NCBI RefSeq assembly: GCF_003013395.1
Contig: NZ_PXZM01000036.1
Coordinates: 186,001-250,000, forward strand
Length of the DNA stretch: 64,000 nt
DNA from: Brevibacillus fortis
Lineage (GTDB): Bacteria > Bacillota > Bacilli > Brevibacillales > Brevibacillaceae
Direction of reading: 5' to 3'
Shown: one piece after another, positions 44,640-53,156 of the stretch
How positions within the stretch are numbered: the first letter of the stretch is position 1
How the letters are laid out: every line of letters starts with the position of its first letter
Notes under the pieces: generated by a model
What the model was told of the DNA's origin: nothing
Databases searched by the model: none
The model's input: the letters and a program-made list of their open reading frames with translations, nothing else
Program-made: the position numbers and the translations under genes

Positions 44640-44672
44640 AAGATGATCCCCCTTGAATCAGGAGATCATCTT
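44640..44672 (-). terminator. Terminator of the GNAT gene
   Basis: AAGATGATC and GATCATCTT arms; in the minus direction a T-rich run (CTTTTTTGTTTTTC) follows. Confidence 0.75.
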
Positions 44673-44826
44673 AAGAACTGCCGCGTTCAATTGTGTTGGT
44701 TACTCAAAAATTCGGTAAGAAGAGAATACTGTCCTTTTATTATAACACATGTAGGATGTCCTTTCGATTTAGAAAATGAAGACTGCTTAAAAAGAGGAGA
44801 AGCGCTGAAGGTAAGCGCCTCTGACC

Positions 44827-45318
44827 TCATGTGTGTTTGATCAGAATGAGTTCTTCCACTTCTTCGCCTCGTGCTTCCGAAAATGCCCGATCTATATCGA
44901 AAGGCAAAAAACCGTTTTTTTCTAAGACACGAATGGATGCGATGTTGTCATGGGCGACGCGCGCATATACAGGACGTGTTCGGAGTTCTTCTAAAAAGAG
45001 AGAAAGTGCATTTGTCGCGATTCCTTTGCCCCAACAGCTTTTGTCAATCCAATATCCAATCGTAGGTAAGTCAAACAGCTCAAAGCACAAAATATTACCG
45101 ATAATCTGTCCATTCATAAGAATAGCTCTTTTCACAATCGAATCATCGTTCAAAATCTTCGCCCAATGCGCGGCGAATCTATCTCTATCAGCAGGGTCCT
45201 TGACAGTAAATGCCGCCATCATATGAGCGGATTTGTCCAATTGCTGAGTGAAAAATATAGGGAGATCTGCCTCTGTTACTTCTCGTAAATAAAGCGACTG
45301 ATCATGCAAAGGCTCCAA
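44827..45318 (-). CDS. GNAT acetyltransferase (RimJ/RimL-like)
   Basis: 163 residues. N-terminal LYLREVTEADLPIFF, the acetyl-CoA loop YWIDKSCWGKGIATNAL and a C-terminal NIASIRVLEKNGF are the RimJ/RimL arrangement. These enzymes acetylate protein N-termini or small amines. GGAG-type site before the ATG is weak. The 40-residue membrane peptide gene is just upstream on the same strand (25 bp). Confidence 0.85.
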   Translation of the reverse strand: MEPLHDQSLYLREVTEADLPIFFTQQLDKSAHMMAAFTVKDPADRDRFAAHWAKILNDDSIVKRAILMNGQIIGNILCFELFDLPTIGYWIDKSCWGKGIATNALSLFLEELRTRPVYARVAHDNIASIRVLEKNGFLPFDIDRAFSEARGEEVEELILIKHT

Positions 45319-45343
45319 GGAAAAGCACCTCCGGAAACATCAG

Positions 45344-45466
45344 CTATTCTCTTTTCACAAACACTTTAATAATTAACGACAGTACCGTGAGAACCAAAAT
45401 CACATTAGCGATGAGCATAAAGCTAGGTAAACCAAGCCTAAACAAAACGTACACACTCCTACTCAT
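45344..45466 (-). CDS. Small membrane peptide, 40 residues
   Basis: An ATG at 45466 with AAAGG five bases upstream begins MSRSVYVLFRLGLPSF; a single hydrophobic helix (MLIANVILVLTVLSLII) follows, ending in KVFVKRE. This charge pattern favours an inserted membrane protein. It lies between the O-methyltransferase and GNAT genes on the same strand. Family not recognised. Confidence 0.5.
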   Translation of the reverse strand: MSRSVYVLFRLGLPSFMLIANVILVLTVLSLIIKVFVKRE

Positions 45467-45490
45467 GACAACCTTTGAAAGTGAAAAAGA

Positions 45491-46165
45491 CTAGTTATCC
45501 CCGGTGACTAGCATGATCGCAAAGCCATCATAGCCTTTGCTGCCAACTGTCTGTACAACGGTTGCACTGACACGTTGCTCTTCAGCTACCAAATCAGTGA
45601 ATTGGCGTACTCCGACAATATTGGGGTCCGTGCTTGTTTCATCTACGACTTGACCACTTCGTACAACGTTATCCGTGATGATCACAGTCCCCTTGCGAGA
45701 GAGTTTCAATGCCCATTGGAAATAGTCGGGGTTTCCTTTTTTATCCGCATCAATAAAAATAAAATCAAACGGACCCTGATTTTCTTTGTGCAGTTGGATC
45801 AGCGAATCAAGGGCAAGTCCGATCCTCACTTCCACGATATGATCTAGTACTGCGCGGGTAATGTTCGATTGTGCGACTTCTGCATGCTTAGGATCATATT
45901 CGAGAGTAATGAGACGACCGTCAGCAGGGAGTGCGCGGGCTAGCCAGATGGTACTGTAACCACCGAGAGTGCCAATTTCCAAGATCGAACGAGCACCTTG
46001 GATTCGTGCTAACAGATGAAGGAGCTTCCCTTGATTGGGTGCGACATCGATAGCTGGCAGGCCTGCAGCTGCGTTCTCTTGGAGAACTGTGTCTAGAACG
46101 GAATCGACTTCCTGTAATTTATCCGTAAAATAGTGATCGACCGCTGTCCATTGCTCTCTATTCAT
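45491..46165 (-). CDS. SAM-dependent O-methyltransferase (CCoAOMT/YrrM type)
   Basis: 224 residues. The SAM site is ILEIGTLGGYST, followed by an acidic loop LEYDP and the metal/catalytic region FIFIDADKKGNPDYF and DNVVRSG. This arrangement defines cation-dependent catechol-type O-methyltransferases; the relative YrrM (TrmR) methylates tRNA wobble uridine, so a tRNA role is also possible. GGAGATGAG precedes the ATG. Single gene. Confidence 0.87.
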   Translation of the reverse strand: MNREQWTAVDHYFTDKLQEVDSVLDTVLQENAAAGLPAIDVAPNQGKLLHLLARIQGARSILEIGTLGGYSTIWLARALPADGRLITLEYDPKHAEVAQSNITRAVLDHIVEVRIGLALDSLIQLHKENQGPFDFIFIDADKKGNPDYFQWALKLSRKGTVIITDNVVRSGQVVDETSTDPNIVGVRQFTDLVAEEQRVSATVVQTVGSKGYDGFAIMLVTGDN

Positions 46166-46480
46166 GATCTCATCTCCTCATGATTTTACAGGGATATCAT
46201 AACACGATTAGAAACTTCTGGCTGGCTTTTTTGGAGCGAATGACATATTTCAGCGGAGGTATCTTTGGTGGATCAAGCTTTTTAGGTAAGATTTTCACCT
46301 GTTACCATTATTTTCGCATAGCGTGAACGGTAAATTTTCATGATAATAGAAAAGTAATCCAAGCTAGCTAGTATAATCCAACCTTGGGGATTCTATTCCA
46401 CGCGTTCGACTAAATGATGCAGTCAAAGTCGGCGCAATTTTTTTAATCCACCAATAGGTAAATGTACCTATTATTGTTCG

Positions 46481-46509
46481 TTGTCAACAGAAACGAAGTC
46501 CTATATGCT
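46481..46509 (+). promoter_or_regulatory. Promoter of a candidate small RNA
   Basis: TTGTCA (46481-46486), 17-base spacer, TATGCT (46504-46509). It drives no open frame; a terminator follows about 45 bp downstream. Confidence 0.55.
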
Positions 46510-46515
46510 TATATC

Positions 46516-46582
46516 ATTCACGTATGACATATGCGTACTACCCCGTACGCCCCAACCACTTCTTGTTGGTTGGGATTTTTTT
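46516..46582 (+). ncRNA. Candidate small RNA of about 65 bases
   Basis: Between the promoter at 46481 and a T run at 46573 lie two hairpins: GCGTAC/GTACGC around TACCCC, then the terminator stem CCCAACCA/TGGTTGGG followed by nine T. No frame or ribosome site is present. Start and end are estimated from the promoter and the T run. Confidence 0.45.
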
Positions 46583-46673
46583 TTGTTCGAATTTTATATC
46601 CAGTCATCTCCTATCGCGTTTTGATGTGATTTTTTATATCCTTGTACATAGGACTTACGATGTTCTTGGGGTC

Positions 46674-46718
46674 CGCGGTGACTCAAACTACGCAGAGGAG
46701 TCACCGCTTTTTTCTTTA
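46674..46718 (+). terminator. Second terminator upstream of the spore lipoprotein gene
   Basis: GCGGTGACTC and GAGTCACCGC, 10 bp exact, followed by six T. With the one at 46549-46582 it isolates the next gene from upstream transcription. Confidence 0.8.
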
Positions 46719-46779
46719 CATACTTCCTCCGATCAAGGTCAAGCTAGTAACAGGTGATTTTGGTCAGGAGGTGTTTTGT

Positions 46780-47232
46780 GTGCGGGTAACTTTCGTGGTA
46801 CTGACACTGGCTTTTGCTTTGACCGTAACGGGGTGTACGAAGCAGTCTGGTACAGAAACGAAGCAAAAAACGGAAGCGGAACCGTTGTGCATACCTGTTC
46901 CCGTCAGACATTATCAATGGGAAGAGCAAGCAAGATCGATTACAACCAGGGTGAAGGGCATCGATAGAATAGTGGCTGTGCAAATCGATAAAGAGCTCGA
47001 TGTGGCTATTCAAGTGACGAATTTTAATCGGTTCAAGCTGGAATCGATTCAAAAAGAAGTCGGAAAGAAATTAAAAGAGGCCTTCCCAGATGCTAATATT
47101 CATGTGACAGCTGACAAGCGATTAATAAAAGATTTGCAAAGGCTAAGTGACGAACCGTGGCCAACCGATGTAAAAGCGGCATGTCAGAAGAAGAAATCCT
47201 TAAAAGAACTTGAAAAGAAAATGAAGGGCTAG
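46780..47232 (+). CDS. YhcN/YlaJ family sporulation lipoprotein
   Basis: 150 residues. A lipoprotein signal peptide ends in LTVTGC. The mature part contains the YhcN/YlaJ repeat-like core (VKGIDRIVAVQIDKELDVAIQV, then FPDANIHVTADKRLIKDLQ). These proteins are made in the forespore and sit in the inner spore membrane. GTG 46780 is preceded by AGGAGG with an eight-base gap; earlier frame is open but lacks a site. Confidence 0.82.
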   Translation: MRVTFVVLTLAFALTVTGCTKQSGTETKQKTEAEPLCIPVPVRHYQWEEQARSITTRVKGIDRIVAVQIDKELDVAIQVTNFNRFKLESIQKEVGKKLKEAFPDANIHVTADKRLIKDLQRLSDEPWPTDVKAACQKKKSLKELEKKMKG

Positions 47233-47244
47233 CCTACTTTTAAG

Positions 47245-47278
47245 ACCTCACACACTACATGGGTAGAGTGAGGTTTTA
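47245..47278 (+). terminator. Terminator after the YhcN/YlaJ-like gene
   Basis: ACCTCAC/GTGAGGT arms and TTTTA. Confidence 0.7.
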
Positions 47279-47367
47279 TTGTCTATTTTGACGGAATGAT
47301 CGAGGTGAAATGAATATTCTGTGAGTAATCAACAAAGAAGAACTCCCTGACTGGGAGTCTATGTAGG

Positions 47368-47604
47368 CTAATGGTGATCACGATCGTAATGATGCGCGCG
47401 CTCTCGATCTCGATGGAGGTCGATGCCGCGTAATTCACCCTTGGCTTTTTCCACAAGGACTTGATAATCTCTTACCACTTCCGTCAAGGTAGTAACGGAT
47501 TCCTTATAGTCGGGATCATTACAGATTCCATCTATCGCTCGATGGAGGTGATACATCTTATCTTCGGTTTTTCGGATAAATTCTACCCAATCCATTCCGT
47601 TCAT
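47368..47604 (-). CDS. Small hypothetical protein with His/Asp-rich tail
   Basis: 78 residues from ATG 47604 with AAAGGAGG upstream. A helical body (WVEFIRKTEDKMYHLHRAID) resembling a coiled coil ends in a charged tail HRDRERAHHYDRDHH that could bind metal. Not recognised. Confidence 0.6.
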   Translation of the reverse strand: MNGMDWVEFIRKTEDKMYHLHRAIDGICNDPDYKESVTTLTEVVRDYQVLVEKAKGELRGIDLHRDRERAHHYDRDHH

Positions 47605-47782
47605 AAAATACCTCCTTTCCGTCATAGGCTTTACTCCCATGCGTGAAAGTATGCAACGTGAAATTACGAATAAATGATGCGTATGTAATCTAATAATGAA
47701 CTTTGGTCTTGTAACGATAATCTGTTCATGATAACATACCTCACATCAATAGCATCAAAGGACGAGACTTGAGGTGTATCAG

Positions 47783-48757
47783 ATGAACGGGTTAGCCAAA
47801 CTGAATAGATCGCTTGAAAAAATCATGCCCATATTAACGCCGAGTAGTGTTGCCATTGGGGTAATAGCGGGGACACATCTCCAACCATTTGCTTTTTTGT
47901 CTCCTTGGGTGTTTGCTTTCATGACATTTGCCGGCAGTCTGGGTTCAGGATTTAAAGAATTTGCAAAGGTACTGACTAGACCGCTTCCTTTAATCGTCAA
48001 CTTGTTGATTCTTCATGCACTAATGCCACTTGTTGCTTGGTCAATGGCTACGTTGTTTTATCCAGATGATATCCATGTCATCACGGGCTTTTTGTTGGCT
48101 GCTTTAATTCCCACAGGGATCACGAGCTTTTTGTGGTCATCGATTTATTTCGGGAACATCGCATTGACGCTATCCATTATTTTGTTAGATACGATGCTCT
48201 CCCCATTGATTGTTCCATTGGGAATGTCCTTGTTTTTAGGGGCAACGGTCGAGATGGATTTGGCTGAACTGATGAAGGGTTTATTTTATATGATCGTATT
48301 GCCGTCTCTTGTCGGTATGCTGCTGAATCATTTGTCAAAAGGGAACGTCAAAAAAACGCTGGCACCTAAATTAGCGCCATTCTCTAAGATGGGAATGGGT
48401 GTTGTCGTTGCCATCAACAGTTCGATGGTCTCGTCTTACTTTCATATGATGGACGCCAAATTGGTGGGAATGGCGGTCCTCGTACTAGTAGTAGCCATTT
48501 TGGGATATTTGATGGGGTGGGGGATAGCAAGGCTGTTCGGATGGGAGCGTGATGTTATCGTCACGTTAACCTTCAACAGTGGAATGCGAAACATTAGTGC
48601 AGGTGCAGTTATGGCGATCACGTACTTTCCTGCGCCTGTTGCTCTTCCAGTTGTTCTCGGCATGCTTTTCCAGCAAATACTCGCTTCTACCTTCGGAAAG
48701 TTTTTGGAGCTGGTCGAGAAAAGACCACAACATCAACCACAGGAACTATCAAGCTAA
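47783..48757 (+). CDS. BASS family transporter (PanS/YocS-like)
   Basis: 324 residues, about ten membrane helices. ALIPTGITSFLWSSIYFGNIALTL and TFNSGMRNISAGAVM are the two unwound-helix motifs of bile acid:sodium symporter proteins. PanS exports or imports pantoate/2-ketopantoate and related acids; YocS is uncharacterised. ATG 47783 has GAGG eight bases upstream; the GTG at 47774 overlaps that site. A terminator follows. Confidence 0.85.
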   Translation: MNGLAKLNRSLEKIMPILTPSSVAIGVIAGTHLQPFAFLSPWVFAFMTFAGSLGSGFKEFAKVLTRPLPLIVNLLILHALMPLVAWSMATLFYPDDIHVITGFLLAALIPTGITSFLWSSIYFGNIALTLSIILLDTMLSPLIVPLGMSLFLGATVEMDLAELMKGLFYMIVLPSLVGMLLNHLSKGNVKKTLAPKLAPFSKMGMGVVVAINSSMVSSYFHMMDAKLVGMAVLVLVVAILGYLMGWGIARLFGWERDVIVTLTFNSGMRNISAGAVMAITYFPAPVALPVVLGMLFQQILASTFGKFLELVEKRPQHQPQELSS

Positions 48758-48764
48758 AAGCAAG

Positions 48765-48801
48765 AGCCGTTTTCCGTTAAGTAATTGGAAAACGGCTTTT
48801 T
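48765..48801 (+). terminator. Terminator after the BASS gene
   Basis: AGCCGTTTTCC/GGAAAACGGCT, 11 bp exact, then TTTT. Confidence 0.88.
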
Positions 48802-48925
48802 GGCAGACAATGAATTGAAAAAAAGGTTGGGAACTCATGTTCGCACTCATATAATGAAATTACAATTTCCCACATAGGATGAGTATCTGGATAACAAATG
48901 TTCGTAAATAGGCGGGTGGAAAAGC

Positions 48926-49177
48926 GTGGCTAACGGCAATTTTGAAGTAACGAACGAAGAAAGAGAGGCATTTATGTACATGCTGCGAGATTCGGCAAGA
49001 GAGAATTATCCCTTGAATGTGAGCTGGTGTGTGTCCTTTGAGGGGGAGCGGGGGAATACGTGCAGCATGTGGGGGGTAGTCAAATGGGTAGACCCACAGG
49101 CGAGGCGTGTTCAATTAGCAAACCAAACGAGTAGTCAATGGATAGAGATGGAGAAAATTGTCAATGTACGTGCGTAG
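48926..49177 (+). CDS. Small hypothetical protein, YolD-like fold possible
   Basis: 83 residues from GTG 48926 with GGGTGG before it. The C-terminal half (GVVKWVDPQARRVQLAN, then WIEMEKIVNVR) resembles the end of YolD-like proteins, where a short beta-barrel ends in IVNVR. The N-terminal half is helical (EEREAFMYMLRDSARENY). YolD-like proteins often sit with UvrX/DinB genes, but none is here, so this is a weak match. Confidence 0.55.
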   Translation: MANGNFEVTNEEREAFMYMLRDSARENYPLNVSWCVSFEGERGNTCSMWGVVKWVDPQARRVQLANQTSSQWIEMEKIVNVRA

Positions 49178-49350
49178 ACGTGCGGAAACCTGACACAAAA
49201 ACAGATGCGCAGTATAATTTTTTTGCTTTTAAAGCAAGTGTGTAATAAAACCTAACGTGAAAATGCAGAAAATTCGAAAGTTTGATTGACATCTGCCTTT
49301 TCTGCGTTAAAATATGTTACATAGCATGCATTCTCTCCACTTCCGATTTT

Positions 49351-49375
49351 GACCCAGTAAATGGGTCCTTTTTTT
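49351..49375 (+). terminator. Terminator
   Basis: GACCCA/TGGGTC arms with a long T run. Between a small gene and a convergent gene. Confidence 0.75.
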
Positions 49376-49383
49376 GTCTATGT

Positions 49384-49611
49384 TCAATTCTTCGGATATG
49401 GCTTGCCATCCGCTTGAAATAACTTGGTCACCATCCCATAAAGACGACCTGACATGTTGGGAAAAACGAAGGAGTATTCATTCGCTCCTTGATTCAGCAA
49501 GGCGATCGGTGCTTCCACCATGTAGGGGATTTTCATCAGATCAAGCATCTTCTTGTATTCCTCTACCTTAGAATGGTCGACCGTATAATAAAATGATTTG
49601 GAAAAATTCAT
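49384..49611 (-). CDS. Hypothetical 75-residue protein
   Basis: ATG 49611 has AAGGAGC upstream. The protein has alternating helix and strand (FYYTVDHSKVEEYKKMLDL, then IPYMVEAPIALLNQG and VFPNMSGRLYGMV), resembling a small alpha-beta fold of about one domain. Not recognised. Upstream frame to 49728 has no start site. Confidence 0.6.
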   Translation of the reverse strand: MNFSKSFYYTVDHSKVEEYKKMLDLMKIPYMVEAPIALLNQGANEYSFVFPNMSGRLYGMVTKLFQADGKPYPKN

Positions 49612-49783
49612 ACGAGCACGCTCCTTTCCCTTATTGTAGCATATCCACAGTTTGCCGTATAAATGAACATAATAAATGTTATGTAAACAAACTGGCCGCC
49701 TCTTTCCTTTTGAAGAAAGAAGATTCACAAAGAGTTTTACCTATGATAGAATGAAAGACCAAAATTTTACCAATAGGAGAAAA

Positions 49784-50347
49784 ATGATGATAATCAGCCA
49801 ACAACTCCTTTCTGTGAATGGGTTATCGTACACGATTCGTTCTGCAATGGAAGCAGATGCACAACAGTTGTCGGATCTCCGACTGCAAATCGATGGAGAG
49901 ACTGAAAATTTGGACAGAGAAAGAGGAGAGGCTTTCATCGATGGGCAAGGATTCGAACGCATCATCAATACGGATGCAGAAAGTTCAAGAAACTTGTTTT
50001 TAGTAGCTGTAGTACAGGATCGGATTGTCGGGTTTTCCAGATGTGCAGGTGTTTACTTAAACAGATTTGCTCACAAAGTAGAGTTTGGTGTATGTGTCTT
50101 ACAAGAGTTCTGGGGTTATGGCATTGGGAAAAATCTCCTGCAAGAATCGGTTGCCTGGGCAGATTCCAACCACATTACCAAAATGACGTTGAATGTGATG
50201 GAAACGAATGAGAAGGCAATTGAGCTGTACAAACGGTTTGGCTTTGAAGTCGAAGGGATACTCAGAAACGACAAAGTTCTTTCCGATGGCAATTATTACA
50301 ACACCATTATTATGGGAAGGTTCAAAAATGACAGGAGAGTAACATGA
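49784..50347 (+). CDS. GNAT acetyltransferase (RimI/YjcF-like)
   Basis: 187 residues. YTIRSAMEADAQQLSDLRLQID at the N-terminus, the acetyl-CoA loop LQEFWGYGIGKNLL and the C-terminal NEKAIELYKRFGFEVEG define a GNAT enzyme. ATG 49784 follows TAGGAGA. Its stop overlaps the start of the P1 peptidase gene by four bases, so the two are translated together. Acceptor unknown; a peptide or amine is plausible given its partner. Confidence 0.87.
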   Translation: MMIISQQLLSVNGLSYTIRSAMEADAQQLSDLRLQIDGETENLDRERGEAFIDGQGFERIINTDAESSRNLFLVAVVQDRIVGFSRCAGVYLNRFAHKVEFGVCVLQEFWGYGIGKNLLQESVAWADSNHITKMTLNVMETNEKAIELYKRFGFEVEGILRNDKVLSDGNYYNTIIMGRFKNDRRVT

Positions 50348-51396
50348 CGAGAAAACGAGCGAGGGAATGTGGCGTACTCATTGGGTCGGGTGTACCAGGT
50401 GCGTATAATGCGATTACGGATGTAAAAGGAGTAAGGGTCGGTCATAAAACGATTCAAAAGGAAGACGTTTGTTCCGGAGTGACGGTGATCGTTCCCAACG
50501 ACGGTCAATTGGAGGGGCAGCATTTTCCTGCTGGCTTTTTCTCCTTTAATGGTACGGGTGAATTTACGGGCAGTCACTGGATAGAAGAGACGGGGACACT
50601 CGTGACACCGATCGTATTTACAGGTAGTCATCTACTCGGGTTAGCACATCATCATCTTGCGCGTGCGACGAGAAAAATTGATGGGCTAGAACCGTTTTCC
50701 AATGGAATCGTAGCGGAGACATGGGATGGTTGGCTAAGTGATCTCGAAAAGACGCAGATACAGTACGAGGATTTGGAAGAAGCGATTGTAGAGGCCCGTA
50801 CAGGACATATCGAGGAAGGAAATGTGGGCGGAGGTACTGGGATGATCTGCTTCGAATTCAAGGGCGGAATCGGGACTTCCTCACGTATCGTCGAGACCGA
50901 ATGTGGCTCCTTTACTGTTGGCGTATTGGTTCAGACGAATTTTGGCAGAAGACAGGATTTGAAAGTAAATGGCATTCCTGTTGGACAGATGATCTCTGAA
51001 AATGTAGTCCCTTTGCCGTGGATAACACCGGAAAATGCAGGCTCCTTTTTAGTCACCATTGCGACGGACGCGCCTCTTTTGCCGACACAATGCAAGCGCA
51101 TTTCCAAGCGAGCGTCACTCGCGATGGCACAGCTCGGTGCGATTGGTGAGGAGGGCAGCGGTGATTTCTTCCTGACCTTTTCTACAGGAAATTGCTATTC
51201 GTATGGCGACGAGCAAATGAGCACAGTGAAAATGTTTCCGTCTGAACAACTGGATGCGCTGTTTGAAGCGGCGATCGAAGCGGTCAACGAAGCGATCCTG
51301 AACTCCATGTTCATGGCGGAAACAATCAAAGGCCAGAAAAACAGAACCGTACATGCAGTGCCGCTGGATCGTTTCGTAGAAATCATGTCTCGTTAA
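50344..51396 (+). CDS. P1 family (DmpA-like) aminopeptidase
   Basis: 350 residues. N-terminal nucleophile enzyme that cuts itself before the catalytic serine; the region is NAGSFLVTIATDAPLLP, with Gly-Ser as the expected cleavage point. ITDVKGVRVGH opens the family fold. DmpA releases N-terminal D- or L-amino acids and amides, and related enzymes act on beta-peptides. Translationally coupled to the GNAT gene before it, which hints at peptide or amide detoxification. Confidence 0.85.
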   Translation: MTRKRARECGVLIGSGVPGAYNAITDVKGVRVGHKTIQKEDVCSGVTVIVPNDGQLEGQHFPAGFFSFNGTGEFTGSHWIEETGTLVTPIVFTGSHLLGLAHHHLARATRKIDGLEPFSNGIVAETWDGWLSDLEKTQIQYEDLEEAIVEARTGHIEEGNVGGGTGMICFEFKGGIGTSSRIVETECGSFTVGVLVQTNFGRRQDLKVNGIPVGQMISENVVPLPWITPENAGSFLVTIATDAPLLPTQCKRISKRASLAMAQLGAIGEEGSGDFFLTFSTGNCYSYGDEQMSTVKMFPSEQLDALFEAAIEAVNEAILNSMFMAETIKGQKNRTVHAVPLDRFVEIMSR

Positions 51397-51401
51397 ATGA
51401 A

Positions 51402-51430
51402 AAAACTCCGCTAAACGCTAGCGGAGTTTT
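51402..51430. terminator. Terminator after the P1 peptidase gene
   Basis: AACTCCGC/GCGGAGTT arms with A and T runs on both sides. Confidence 0.82.
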
Positions 51431-51460
51431 GCAGTGTACTCATTTGTGTTAAACAGATGT

Positions 51461-51646
51461 TTAACTGCTGAAGAAGCTACGGCTGGAGCGCTTTCTTTTA
51501 TAATGAGAGCTGCCGTGATGGGAATGGCCGTACCGATTACTAGAGCTGTACTTTCTCCGATGTTTGTAATCGCTGCTGCTGTATTTCCGGTGCTTATGCG
51601 AAGATGAGTGATTACCGAGTAAATTTTTCAAAAGCTTTTTGAGCAT
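51461..51646 (-). CDS. Low-complexity Ser/His/Tyr/Lys-rich peptide, CotG-like
   Basis: 61 residues from ATG 51646 (AGGAG eight bases upstream). After an amphipathic helix MLKKLLKNLLG come imperfect repeats such as HRKYSSSDYKHRRKYSSS, then HSHHGSSHYKRKRSSRS. This cationic Ser-Tyr-Lys repeat resembles short CotG-like spore-coat proteins, which are phosphorylated and cross-linked. No conserved domain is seen; its role as a coat protein is inference. Confidence 0.55.
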   Translation of the reverse strand: MLKKLLKNLLGNHSSSHKHRKYSSSDYKHRRKYSSSNRYGHSHHGSSHYKRKRSSRSFFSS

Positions 51647-51718
51647 ATCAATCACTCCTAGTTAGGTTGGAAGTCTATTCCGTATAAGTATATACGAATA
51701 TGTCAGAAGATCGTTTCA

Positions 51719-52726
51719 TTATTTTTCTACGTTTTCGTGAAAAGCTGGACCGATCAAATCAATTCGGTTCGTCCAGATTCCCCCTGTAAAGCTTGCAGGC
51801 ACTCGTTTTAAATCAGTCGGAATATCAAAGCCTTGCGACACATCTCCACTGCCTGCGACTAAGATAACGCGCGTGTCTTTTGCTTCCATTCTTGCCATGA
51901 AACGATTCGGCCAACCCCAGAGCCATGGGGCAATCTGATCAGGAATATGTAGTTGAGTCTGTGAACAGGCATCGGGCACATATCCGGACCACCCTACTGC
52001 TATGTAAGGAATGAGGCAGCTTTTTAGTGTTGCTTTGGACATGACACGCAGCTCTGGCATTTGTTGTTTCAATGTCTCGATTGGCTTGTCACCGCCGTAA
52101 ACAGAGAGCTGTGCCAGTCGTTCGGCAGGCAATGCTGCCAAAACATCCGCTAACGCTTTCCCTTCAAGTGGGTCGTTGCTCTTGATATGGATAAGCAGCG
52201 AGCGATCAGGGAATGTTTGTAGCACATCATCGAGAGATGGCATCATGCCAATCCCTTTTCCGCGGAAGGGAAAGGTGTTCCCTTCATCCGCTGTATAATT
52301 GTAGCCAATGTCGAGCTGTTGTAATTGGGCCAAGGTATAATCTCTCGTGACGCCGGTACCATTTGTGCGACAGTCGAGCGTCCAGTCATGAAACACGGCG
52401 AATTGATTGTCTTTGGTCCATTGTACATCGAGCTCGACAACGTCCGCGCCTGCATCAAAAGCCGCTTGCATGGAAGGAATCGTATTTTCCAGGTACGGAT
52501 GCTCCGGTGGATAAATCCGTTCCGCCGTACAAGTTTCATTGGTGATGTTCTCCATGTGAAATGTTTGGGCCATCCCGCGGTGAGCAAGTAAAAAAGGCTC
52601 GCCTTCTGGCTCTTTTGCAAGATAAGAGCTGTTACCCAAAAACAGGAAAGCGATGAAAAGAAGGGGAATCCAGACGCGTTTTCGCAGGAACCATTTCTTT
52701 CGTAGTTGATCTCGTTGTTTTGACAT
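51719..52726 (-). CDS. Membrane-anchored glycerophosphodiester phosphodiesterase-like protein
   Basis: 335 residues. A positively charged start and one membrane segment (WIPLLFIAFLFLGNSSYLA) are followed by a GDPD barrel: LLAHRGMAQTF, ENTIPSMQAAFDAGADVVELDVQ, then FHDWTLDCRT. His, Glu and Asp of the metal site are present. It would hydrolyse glycerophosphodiesters outside the membrane. I chose ATG 52726 since the upstream residues look non-coding; its ribosome site is weak. Cys residues near NETCTAER and DACSQTQ may form a disulfide. Confidence 0.82.
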   Translation of the reverse strand: MSKQRDQLRKKWFLRKRVWIPLLFIAFLFLGNSSYLAKEPEGEPFLLAHRGMAQTFHMENITNETCTAERIYPPEHPYLENTIPSMQAAFDAGADVVELDVQWTKDNQFAVFHDWTLDCRTNGTGVTRDYTLAQLQQLDIGYNYTADEGNTFPFRGKGIGMMPSLDDVLQTFPDRSLLIHIKSNDPLEGKALADVLAALPAERLAQLSVYGGDKPIETLKQQMPELRVMSKATLKSCLIPYIAVGWSGYVPDACSQTQLHIPDQIAPWLWGWPNRFMARMEAKDTRVILVAGSGDVSQGFDIPTDLKRVPASFTGGIWTNRIDLIGPAFHENVEK

Positions 52727-52891
52727 GATGGGATACGGCCCCTTCCTTAAAATACTCTGTTCATTGTAGCAAAACGCAAGGGAGGAAGGTACATCCTTTG
52801 GGAGTAGTGCTTGGGACTTGGCATCATTCGAAAAGACTGGCACAATAGACGGAAGATAAGATGTATCCATGCGAAAGCAAGGGGAGGTACC

Positions 52892-53137
52892 ATGAAAATA
52901 GCTTTACACCAAATCGCTTATCAGATCGGTATGCACCCAACCGAGATGGCAAAGCTTGTCTACGATGGTGAAGTAACAGGAGACGTACCTGAACGCAATC
53001 CGCAAGCAAAGGATGCCTGGGTAGATTTGCACTCTCTGCGTAACTTCATTCAATGGCGATATGATCAGGGACGAATGGATCAGATGTTCTATGATAAAGC
53101 TATGCGTCACCTGAACAAAGCAATGCCTAAAAAATAA
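52892..53137 (+). CDS. Small hypothetical helical protein
   Basis: 81 residues from ATG 52892 with GGGGAGG upstream. Helical, basic, with HQIAYQIGMHPTEMAKLVYDGEV resembling a helix-turn-helix-like N-terminus, and a second half RNFIQWRYDQGRMDQMFYDKA. DNA binding is possible but not shown. The DUF952 gene follows after 19 bp on the same strand, so the two may be cotranscribed. Confidence 0.6.
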   Translation: MKIALHQIAYQIGMHPTEMAKLVYDGEVTGDVPERNPQAKDAWVDLHSLRNFIQWRYDQGRMDQMFYDKAMRHLNKAMPKK

Positions 53138-53156
53138 TTCATTTTGGAGGAGAAAC

